Part shown: positions 34,493 to 39,737 of the stretch, one piece after another
How positions within the stretch are numbered: the stretch's first letter is position 1
How the letters are laid out: each line of letters begins with the position of its first letter
DNA from: Acidocella aromatica
GTDB lineage: Bacteria; Pseudomonadota; Alphaproteobacteria; Acetobacterales; Acetobacteraceae
Direction of reading: 5' to 3'
NCBI RefSeq assembly: GCF_014201825.1
Contig: NZ_JACHFJ010000018.1
Location: 1 to 39,737 of the forward strand
Length of the DNA stretch: 39,737 nucleotides
Translations under genes and position numbers: made by a program
The notes under the pieces: model-generated
What the model saw: the letters and a program-made list of their open reading frames with translations, nothing else
What the model was told of the DNA's origin: nothing
Database searches by the model: none

Positions 34493-34526
34493 TTAGCTCC
34501 GGGCCCGGTTTTCCGGGCACTTAAAC

Positions 34527-34569
34527 AAAACCCCTGTCATTGGGCTCAAGGCCCGGGCAGGGGTTTTTT
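34527..34569 (+). terminator. Intrinsic terminator after paralogue 1
   Basis: AAAACCCCTG (34527-34536) pairs with CAGGGG plus Ts (34558-34569), with an inner GGGC/GCCC stem, followed by six Ts. It is a classical rho-independent terminator, so paralogue 1 is transcribed alone. Confidence 0.85.
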
Positions 34570-34591
34570 GCTGTCCGCTGTCCTGCGGATT

Positions 34592-34659
34592 ATGAACTAT
34601 TTGTTCATAGAGAAAGAAAAAATCATCGGATTATCAATTTTTCCAGGTGGGTCCATATC
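34592..34659 (+). promoter_or_regulatory. Operator-promoter module 2 (LysR-type)
   Basis: Perfect dyad ATGAACTATTTGTTCAT (34592-34608), then TTATCA (34631-34636), a 17-bp spacer and CATATC (34654-34659). The dyad centre to -35 distance is 31 bp, identical to modules 1 and 3. A leader of about 65 nt (34665-34729) follows and is closely similar to that of paralogue 3. Confidence 0.7.
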
Positions 34660-34729
34660 CTGGGTCGAAGACGGTGAGTGCCGCCTTGAAGTTGGACCTC
34701 AAAAAACACCGTTACGAAAGATTATTCCG

Positions 34730-35059
34730 ATGCGTTTCTTCGCTTCTTCCGCTGTTCTGGCGACTGCTACCCTGCTTGGCCTTGCCCAGCCCGCCGCCGC
34801 CTTTAGCCTGTTTTCCTCGGTTGCCTCGGTGCAGGTGCCGGTTTCCGGCGTCGAGAGTCAGGCCAAGCTCGCGGCTCAGCTCCAGTCTCAGGGCTATAGC
34901 AACGTGGAGTTGGCCAGCGTCGCCCCGACCCGCGAGAACCCGCACCCCGAGCTGAACCCCAGCCTGGTGAACGACCCCGCCTCCCCGGTGCGCACGGGCT
35001 GGAACGGCGTTGCACAGAAGGATGGTGAGACCGTCCAAGTCTACGTTACCCGCTCTTAA
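34730..35059 (+). CDS. Small secreted protein, tandem paralogue 2
   Basis: A 109-residue protein. The signal peptide is MRFFASSAVLATATLLGLAQ with probable cleavage after PAAA near residue 24. The mature part contains VESQAKLAAQLQSQGYSNVE, the conserved ENPHPELNPSLVNDP and RTGWNGVAQKDGETVQVYV. It is more like paralogue 3 than paralogue 1 in the leader, and like paralogue 1 in ENPHPELNPSLVN. The start at 34730 is chosen because it matches the other two paralogues and follows a GAAAG stretch; a longer frame from 34568 runs back through the promoter and is rejected. Function unknown. Confidence 0.8.
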   Translation: MRFFASSAVLATATLLGLAQPAAAFSLFSSVASVQVPVSGVESQAKLAAQLQSQGYSNVELASVAPTRENPHPELNPSLVNDPASPVRTGWNGVAQKDGETVQVYVTRS

Positions 35060-35120
35060 CCGCGCCAGCGCGCGTCTCCTGGGCCGTTTGATGCGGCCCG
35101 GATACTTCCAGAAGTGAACC

Positions 35121-35160
35121 AAACCCCTGTCCTCGGGCTCAAGCCTGAGGCGGGGGTTTT
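35121..35160 (+). terminator. Intrinsic terminator after paralogue 2
   Basis: AAACCCC (35121-35127) pairs with GGGGTTT at the end, and CCTCGGGC pairs with GCCTGAGG inside, giving a long stem followed by Ts. It is homologous to the terminator after paralogue 1, so the duplicated unit includes promoter, gene and terminator. Confidence 0.85.
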
Positions 35161-35182
35161 GTTGTGTCCGCTCCCGCGAATT

Positions 35183-35250
35183 ATGAACTTCCAGTTCAAA
35201 GTAAAAGAAAGAATTAAACGATTATCAACACTCGGGCTGGGACCCATATG
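35183..35250 (+). promoter_or_regulatory. Operator-promoter module 3 (LysR-type)
   Basis: Dyad ATGAACTTCCAGTTCAA (35183-35199, arms TGAAC/GTTCA), then TTATCA (35222-35227), a 17-bp spacer and CATATG (35245-35250). The 31-bp dyad-to-minus-35 distance is the same as in modules 1 and 2. A leader of about 65 nt (35256-35320) is closely similar to that of paralogue 2. Confidence 0.7.
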
Positions 35251-35320
35251 GCGGCCCGAAGACGGTGAGTGCCGCCTTGAAATTTGGACCTTTAAGTCGC
35301 CGTTACGAGAGATTATCCCC

Positions 35321-35650
35321 ATGCGTTTCCATCGCGTTTCCTTCGCCCTTCTGGCCTCCGCCGCATTCGCCCTGGCCCAGCCGGCCGCCGCCTCGGGCCT
35401 GTTTTCCAAGGTCGCCATCGCGCAGGTGCAGATTGCGGGCGTTGAGAGCCAAGCCCAGCTTGCAGCACAGCTCAATGCCCAGGGCTATGACCATGTCACC
35501 CTGACCCCGATCTACCCGACGCTGGAAAACCCGCACCCCGAGCTGAACCCTGGCCCGACCAACGACCCCAATGCCCCGGTGCATGCCGGTTGGAATGGCG
35601 TCGCCCGCAAGGGGGGGCAGATCGTCCAAGTTTACGCCACCCGGTCGTAA
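35321..35650 (+). CDS. Small secreted protein, tandem paralogue 3
   Basis: A 109-residue protein. The signal peptide is MRFHRVSFALLASAAFALAQ with probable cleavage after PAAA. The mature part has VESQAQLAAQLNAQGYDHVT, ENPHPELNPGPTNDPNAPVH and AGWNGVARKGGQIVQVYATR. It differs from the others in having YPTLENPHPELNPGP rather than TRENPHPELNPSL. The start at 35321 matches the paralogues; the longer frame from 35114 covers the promoter. No clear T-tract terminator follows: the next gene ends on the other strand at 35669. Confidence 0.8.
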   Translation: MRFHRVSFALLASAAFALAQPAAASGLFSKVAIAQVQIAGVESQAQLAAQLNAQGYDHVTLTPIYPTLENPHPELNPGPTNDPNAPVHAGWNGVARKGGQIVQVYATRS

Positions 35651-35668
35651 GCCTCCCGCGGGGCCGCG

Positions 35669-36289
35669 TCAGTGATGTGGCCCGCCATGCCATCCGCTCC
35701 AGTCAAAGCCATAGATGAAGGTGACAGGCGGGTAGAGATACCCGTAGCCTGGATAATAGGCATAGGCTGGAGGGTAGAGCTGGTACGGATAGTAATAGCC
35801 CGCCATTTCACCCGGATAGCCATAGGCGCCCGCGGGCGGCAGTTCCGGCACCTTGTTGCCCTTGGCCGCCATGCATTGGGCGTAGGTGGTATTGTAATGC
35901 CATTGCAGCTCGCCGGCTGACGCCTGCGCGTTCGCGGCCCCCTGGGTAGCGCCCACGGCCAAGCCGGTCCCGGCACCGATGGCCGCCCCCGCCCCAGGAT
36001 TGCCCGCGGCGGCGCCGATCAACGCTCCGGCCGCGGCGCCAACCGCCGTACCCGTTACCGCGGCGGCCGTGCCGTTCTGATTCGCCACCTGCGATGCCGC
36101 CGAAGATGCATAGCCGATGCTCTGCGCGGCATAGGCGCGGCAATTGTAATCGTCCTGCTGGAATTGTGTGTAGGTTTTATCGGCACCCGGCAGTACCATG
36201 ATGCTGGGGCCTCTGGGCGGAGCCACGGCGCAGCCGCTTAGCAGCAGCGCAGCTGTCGCGGCACCAAAGGCGAGATGCTGTTTATTCAT
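35669..36289 (-). CDS. Glycine-zipper outer-membrane lipoprotein
   Basis: A 206-residue protein. The N-terminal signal has the lipobox LLLSGC, so it should be lipidated at Cys20 and anchored to a membrane. A GxxxG-rich segment (VGAAAGALIGAAAGNPGAGA) forms a glycine zipper. A Cys pair (NCRAYAAQ and QCMAAKGN) may form a disulfide, and the C-terminal 60 residues are very rich in Tyr and Pro. Glycine-zipper lipoproteins are structural envelope proteins; the exact job is unknown. It is convergent with the paralogue array and divergent from the L,D-transpeptidase. Confidence 0.85.
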   Translation of the reverse strand: MNKQHLAFGAATAALLLSGCAVAPPRGPSIMVLPGADKTYTQFQQDDYNCRAYAAQSIGYASSAASQVANQNGTAAAVTGTAVGAAAGALIGAAAGNPGAGAAIGAGTGLAVGATQGAANAQASAGELQWHYNTTYAQCMAAKGNKVPELPPAGAYGYPGEMAGYYYPYQLYPPAYAYYPGYGYLYPPVTFIYGFDWSGWHGGPHH

Positions 36290-36407
36290 GAAAAAATCCC
36301 CTTTTGGACAGGGCTTTCAACCACCAACCACGCTATCGGTCCCGGCGCGGCAACACATTGATTTCAGTCAAAAGCCCACCGCACCGGATCGTCTAGCATC
36401 GCCTCTC

Positions 36408-37214
36408 ATGCGCTATTTTGCCGGACTCGCCTTGTTGGTCTTTGCCCTGATGCTGGCCGGTTGCGCCGCGGCTCCGCCGCGCTTGGCCACGGCCCCGCCG
36501 CCGCCCGATTACAGCGCGCAGATCGCCATGTTGCGGGCGGAAATGGCGCGGGATGTGCCGGACAATCCACCGCGCAGCCTTGCCGATGACGACGCCTGGA
36601 TCGCCCGCACCCAGGCCATGTTCGCCGCCTCGCCCTACAAACCAGATACACCACAGCTCGTTCTCGCCGTGGACCGCAACCCGGCGGTGCAACAGTTGCG
36701 GGTGATCTTCGCCGACCCCACCGGGCCGTGGCAGGTTATCGGCGGCGGCAAGGTCTCCACTGGGCGGGCCGGGCGCTACGGCTTCTTCATCACCCCGGCT
36801 GGCGTGTTCCCGCACACCACCGCCATCCTCGATTACCGGGCCGAGGGCACATATAACGAGAACCATATTCGCGGCCTGGGCATAAAGGGCCGCCGCGTGT
36901 GGGATTTCGGCTGGCAGATGGCCGTGAAGGGCTGGCAGACGGATGGCGGGACCAATGAGATCCGCCTGCAGCTCCACGCCACCGACCCGGACGTGCTGGA
37001 GCCCCGCCTTGGCCGGCCGGATTCCAAGGGTTGCGTGCGCGTTTCCGCCGGGATGAACGTGTTCCTCGACCGCCACGCCGTGCTGGATGCCGATTATCTG
37101 CGCCACAAGGATGAAGATCCGGCCATCGCCGCATTGTTGCCGGTGGATGCGGATCCGTTCCCCTATGCCGGGACTTATCTGGTAATCTTCGACTCCTCGG
37201 AGCCGTTGCCATGA
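36408..37214 (+). CDS. L,D-transpeptidase, YkuD type, lipoprotein
   Basis: A 268-residue protein. The signal sequence has lipobox MLAGCA (Cys19). The C-terminal catalytic domain has His190 (LQLHATDPDVLEP) and the Cys-containing motif RPDSKGCVRVS (Cys209), the H-x(n)-S-[HK]-G-C-[VI]-R signature of L,D-transpeptidases. It would form 3-3 peptidoglycan cross-links or attach proteins to peptidoglycan in the periplasm. The start at 36408 is preferred because it begins the lipoprotein signal; a longer frame from 36198 would read through the divergent gene. The stop overlaps the ribonucleotide reductase start by ATGA. Confidence 0.88.
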   Translation: MRYFAGLALLVFALMLAGCAAAPPRLATAPPPPDYSAQIAMLRAEMARDVPDNPPRSLADDDAWIARTQAMFAASPYKPDTPQLVLAVDRNPAVQQLRVIFADPTGPWQVIGGGKVSTGRAGRYGFFITPAGVFPHTTAILDYRAEGTYNENHIRGLGIKGRRVWDFGWQMAVKGWQTDGGTNEIRLQLHATDPDVLEPRLGRPDSKGCVRVSAGMNVFLDRHAVLDADYLRHKDEDPAIAALLPVDADPFPYAGTYLVIFDSSEPLP

Positions 37215-38911
37215 ACAACACAGGATTGGACACCGAAATTGCACGTCTCGTCTGGTCCCAACGCTACCGCCATGGCGGTAGCGCCGAGCCGGACATCACC
37301 GCTACGTGGCGCCGTATCGCCAACGCTCTGGCGCAGGCCGAACCCTCGGGGCGGGATGAGTGGGCGGCGCGGTTCTACCGGGTGCTGGAGGGGTTCCACT
37401 TCCTCCCCGGCGGACGGGTAATCGCCGGGGCGGGCACGCCGCGCCGGGTTACGCTGCTCAATTGCTTTGTCATGGGCGGCATCGAGGACTCTATCCCCGG
37501 CATCTTCCGCGCCTTGCAGGAAGGGGCGGTGACCATGCAGGAAGGCGGCGGGGTGGGGTATGATTTCTCCACCCTGCGCCCGCGCGGCCTGCCCGCCAGT
37601 ATCGCGGGCAATATCGCCTCTGGCCCGGTCTCCTTCATGGCGGTGTGGGATGCGATGTGCGCCACCATCCAGTCCACCGGCGCGCGGCGCGGGGCGATGA
37701 TGGCGACCTTGCGCTGCGACCACCCGGATATCGAAGCCTTTATCGCCGCCAAGAGCCAGCCCGGCGTGCTGACCCATTTCAATCTCTCGGTGCTAGTGAC
37801 GGACGCCTTCATGCGCGCCGCCGCCGAGGGCGCGCCCTGGCGGCTCATTTTTCCCGCCACCCCACCGCATCGCATGACGCGCGAGGTGAACGCGGCGGAG
37901 CTGTGGGACAGACTGATGCGCGCCAGCTTCGCTAGCGCCGAGCCGGGGGTGCTGTTCATTGACCAGATCAACCGCATGAACAACCTGCACTATTGCGAGC
38001 GGATCAGCGCTGTGAACCCGTGCGGCGAGGTGCCGCTGCCCCATTATGGCGGCTGCGATCTCGGCTCGCTCAACCTCACCGCCTTTATCAGCGCGCCGTT
38101 CTCCCCTTCGGCGCGGCTGGATATGGAGGCACTGCTAGCTGCCGTGCCCATCGCCGTGCGCATCCTGGATAACGTGCTGGATGTCTCGCATTTCCCGCTG
38201 CCCGCCCAGGCGCAGGAGGTGCGGGCCAAGCGGCGCGTGGGACTCGGCATCACCGGGCTGGCGGACGCGCTTATCATGCTCGGGCTGGACTACGGGAGCG
38301 AGGCCGCGCGGCACTGGGCAAGCGGGGTGATGCGCGAAATCTGCCACGCGGCCTATCGTGCCTCCACGGCGCTGGCGGCGGAGAAGGGGGCGTTCCTGGC
38401 CTTCTCGCGTGATGCCTATCTGGCCGGGCCGTTCATCCGCGCACTGCCCGATGATGTGCGCGACGCCATCGCCACGCACGGCATCCGCAACAGCCATCTG
38501 CTGGCCATCGCCCCCACGGGCACGATCAGCCTGCTCGCGGGCAATGTCTCCTCCGGCATTGAGCCGGTTTTCGCCGCCGAGGCCGACCGCATGATCCTCG
38601 ACGCCTTTGGCGCGCAGCAGCATGTGACGGTGATGGACCATGCCGTGCGGCTCTGGCGGCAGGAGCAAGGCGGGAGGCTGCCGCCTGCCTTCGTTGATGC
38701 CGGGGCGCTGCCGGTGCAGGCGCATCTGGGCATGCAGGCGGCGCTGCAGGCGCATGTGGACCAGTCTATAGCCAAGACCATCAACCTGCCCGCCACCTGC
38801 GGCTTCGCCGATTTCGCCGATACCTTCCGCGCCGCCCATGCGCTGGGGCTGAAAGGCTGTACCGTGTTCCGCCCGCAAGCTGCCGCCGGGGTGCTCAGCG
38901 CGCGGGCGTGA
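37211..38911 (+). CDS. nrdJ: Adenosylcobalamin-dependent (class II) ribonucleotide reductase
   Basis: A 566-residue reductase. Active-site stretches are NPCGEVPLPHYGGCDLGSLN (Asn269, Cys271 as the probable thiyl-radical Cys, Glu273), the redox pair Cys85 (LLNCFVM) and Cys282, and LLAIAPTGTISLLAGNVSSG, whose loop binds substrate phosphate. SIAKTINLPATC is also typical of class II. It makes deoxyribonucleotides using a B12 radical and needs no oxygen. It is shorter than many NrdJ and ends GLKGCTVFRPQAAAGVLSAR without the extra C-terminal domain or C-x-x-C tail, so reduction of its active site may depend on another protein. Coupled to the L,D-transpeptidase gene by ATGA. Confidence 0.92.
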   Translation: MNNTGLDTEIARLVWSQRYRHGGSAEPDITATWRRIANALAQAEPSGRDEWAARFYRVLEGFHFLPGGRVIAGAGTPRRVTLLNCFVMGGIEDSIPGIFRALQEGAVTMQEGGGVGYDFSTLRPRGLPASIAGNIASGPVSFMAVWDAMCATIQSTGARRGAMMATLRCDHPDIEAFIAAKSQPGVLTHFNLSVLVTDAFMRAAAEGAPWRLIFPATPPHRMTREVNAAELWDRLMRASFASAEPGVLFIDQINRMNNLHYCERISAVNPCGEVPLPHYGGCDLGSLNLTAFISAPFSPSARLDMEALLAAVPIAVRILDNVLDVSHFPLPAQAQEVRAKRRVGLGITGLADALIMLGLDYGSEAARHWASGVMREICHAAYRASTALAAEKGAFLAFSRDAYLAGPFIRALPDDVRDAIATHGIRNSHLLAIAPTGTISLLAGNVSSGIEPVFAAEADRMILDAFGAQQHVTVMDHAVRLWRQEQGGRLPPAFVDAGALPVQAHLGMQAALQAHVDQSIAKTINLPATCGFADFADTFRAAHALGLKGCTVFRPQAAAGVLSARA

Positions 38912-38930
38912 AAGCCGCGTATTTGGGGCA

Positions 38931-38965
38931 TTGCCTGATGCAAAAATATTCGTATATATGAATAT
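38931..38965 (+). promoter_or_regulatory. Promoter and dyad operator of the SqrR/BigR-type regulator
   Basis: TTGCCT (38931-38936) and TATATA (38953-38958) form a -35/-10 pair with a 16-bp spacer. ATATTCGTATATATGAATAT (38946-38965) is a dyad with a single mismatched pair and covers the -10. The dyad ends exactly one base before the start codon at 38966, so the operator, promoter and start codon are fused and a leaderless mRNA is likely. AT-rich dyads with ATATTC-type arms are known as BigR binding sites. Confidence 0.6.
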
Positions 38966-39310
38966 ATGAATATTGATCCTTCAGTCATGCACAAGGCGGC
39001 CGGTCAGGCCGGAGAGTTGCTGAAATCCCTGGCCAATCCGCACCGGCTGATGATCCTCTGCCAGCTTCTGGAAGGTGAGCGCCCGGTCGGCGAGCTGGCC
39101 GCGTTCCTGGATCTGCGCAGCTCCACCGTCTCCCAGCATCTGGCTTTGCTGCGCCGGGATGGGCTGGTCACCGCCCGGCGCGAGGCGCAGACGATCTATT
39201 ACGATATCGCCAGCCATCCTGCCCGGCGGATCCTGGAAGTTTTGTTCGAGCTGTTCTGCGCGCCCGAGGTTTTATGCCAAGCCGTGCCAGTTCCCGCCAA
39301 TGACGACTGA
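38966..39310 (+). CDS. bigR: ArsR-family persulfide sensor, SqrR/BigR type
   Basis: A 114-residue winged-helix repressor. ANPHRLMILCQLLEGE and RSSTVSQHLALLRRDGLVTA are the DNA-binding core. Cys32 (LMILCQLL) and Cys98 (LFELFCAP) are 66 residues apart, as are Cys41 and Cys107 of SqrR, which form a persulfide bridge that releases DNA. I therefore read it as a sulfide/persulfide sensor rather than a metal sensor. The ATG at 38966 has no ribosome site and lies against the operator; Met8 at 38987 is an alternative. It is followed 15 bp later by a rhodanese gene. Confidence 0.82.
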   Translation: MNIDPSVMHKAAGQAGELLKSLANPHRLMILCQLLEGERPVGELAAFLDLRSSTVSQHLALLRRDGLVTARREAQTIYYDIASHPARRILEVLFELFCAPEVLCQAVPVPANDD

Positions 39311-39324
39311 AAAAGGAAATATGA

Positions 39325-39681
39325 ATGCTGTTCTTCACCGGTAAGAAGACCGATCTGCGTGAGTTCACGCCCCAGGAGTTGGAAGCGGCTCTGGCCAAGG
39401 GCGAGGTGATTCTGGTGGATGTGCGCGAGCATGCCGAGCATGAAGCTGCCAGGATCGAGGGCGCGGTCTGCTACCCGCTCTCCACCTTCGACCCCGACAC
39501 ACTGCCGGAGGGCGATGTCGTCCTGCATTGCGGCGTGGGCAAGCGCTCGGCCATGGCGGCGGAGCGCTGCACGAAAGCCGGTGTGAAGATCGCCGGGCAT
39601 TTGGCCGGGGGCATCAATGCCTGGGCCCAGGCGGGCATGCCCGTTGACGTGCTCCCCTGGAATGTGACCGTTTTTGTGTAG
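39325..39681 (+). CDS. Rhodanese-domain sulfurtransferase
   Basis: A 118-residue single-domain rhodanese. ILVDVREHAEHEAARIEGAV is the N-terminal signature, the active-site loop is HCGVGKRSAMAA with nucleophile Cys69, and AGGINAWAQAGMPV is the C-terminal helix. It would transfer sulfane sulfur, fitting a persulfide-responsive operon. AAAAGGAAAT lies seven bases before ATG 39325. It ends with WNVTVFV and a TAG that falls within the start of an IS3-family element, so its native end may have been changed by the insertion. Confidence 0.88.
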   Translation: MLFFTGKKTDLREFTPQELEAALAKGEVILVDVREHAEHEAARIEGAVCYPLSTFDPDTLPEGDVVLHCGVGKRSAMAAERCTKAGVKIAGHLAGGINAWAQAGMPVDVLPWNVTVFV

Positions 39682-39737
39682 AGTCTGTTCCTGGGGGATA
39701 GACCGATGAAGGGCAGCCGATTTTCTGAAGAGCAGAT
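39679..39737 (+). mobile_element. Left end of an IS3-family element with start of orfA (cut by window end)
   Basis: From about 39679 (TAGAGTCTGTTCCTGGGGGA) the sequence looks like an IS3 terminal repeat. The ORF at 39706 starts MKGSRFSEEQ, the N-terminus of IS3-family OrfA (usual continuation IIAIL and a helix-turn-helix). Only 32 bases of orfA are in the window, so integrity is unknown. The precise left boundary may include the stop codon of the rhodanese gene. Confidence 0.75.

Noticed and set aside
34003-35250. Repeats at 34003, 34592 and 35183 as a CRISPR array or mobile repeat
   Set aside because: There are only three copies at about 590-bp spacing, each at the same place before a paralogous gene and followed by a promoter; they are duplicated operators.

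Overview
The window is GC-rich proteobacterial DNA with tightly packed, often 4-bp-overlapping genes. I read it as an alphaproteobacterium, most likely an acid-adapted Acetobacteraceae member. That family call rests on general resemblance (nested AAAAGTTTTGG hairpins, class II ribonucleotide reductase, IS66/IS3 types, gene style) and is an inference, not a proof.

Layout. 1-605: transposon debris (IS3 orfB fragment, flavin-monooxygenase fragment, nested hairpins, a small IS5-like MITE). 606-5798: an amine/beta-alanine catabolic operon (gamma-glutamylputrescine-oxidase-like flavoprotein, CoA-acylating semialdehyde dehydrogenase, omega-aminotransferase) with a divergent LysR regulator. 6160-9446: an arsenic resistance operon arsR-(broken arsC)-arsC(Grx)-arsC(Trx)-acr3-arsH with an apparently leaderless arsR. 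9481-10090: no intact gene, one weak possible integrase remnant. 10091-18811: a four-gene cassette of tandem AAA+ ATPase, WYL regulator, AddB-like Fe-S nuclease and AddA-like helicase-nuclease. 18985-19647: a HEPN protein with an intact RNxxxH motif. 20002-22567: a decayed IS66-like element with a passenger ORF. 22579-24073: creatininase and an SDR. 24188-31787: a seven-gene run gmd-rmd-three glycosyltransferases-pabB-pabC. 31920-33987: a flavoprotein and a LysR gene overlapping tail to tail. 34003-35650: three tandem copies of a small secreted protein gene, each with its own operator-promoter module. 35669-37214: a glycine-zipper lipoprotein and an L,D-transpeptidase. 37211-38911: class II ribonucleotide reductase. 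38946-39681: SqrR/BigR-type persulfide sensor and rhodanese. 39682-39737: the start of an IS3-family element that runs out of the window.

The two most interesting parts are these. First, the AAA+/WYL/AddB-like/AddA-like cassette beside a HEPN gene looks like a nucleic-acid-targeting defence system; I cannot match its composition to a named system. Second, the LysR gene at 33987 sits divergent to three paralogous secreted-protein genes. Each gene is preceded by the same palindrome, exactly 31 bp (centre to -35) from a -35/17 bp/-10 promoter, which is the classical geometry of LysR activation. This looks like one regulon built by tandem duplication of a complete promoter-gene-terminator unit.

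No tRNA, rRNA or CRISPR array was recognised. All homology statements come from reading motifs by eye; no database search was run.
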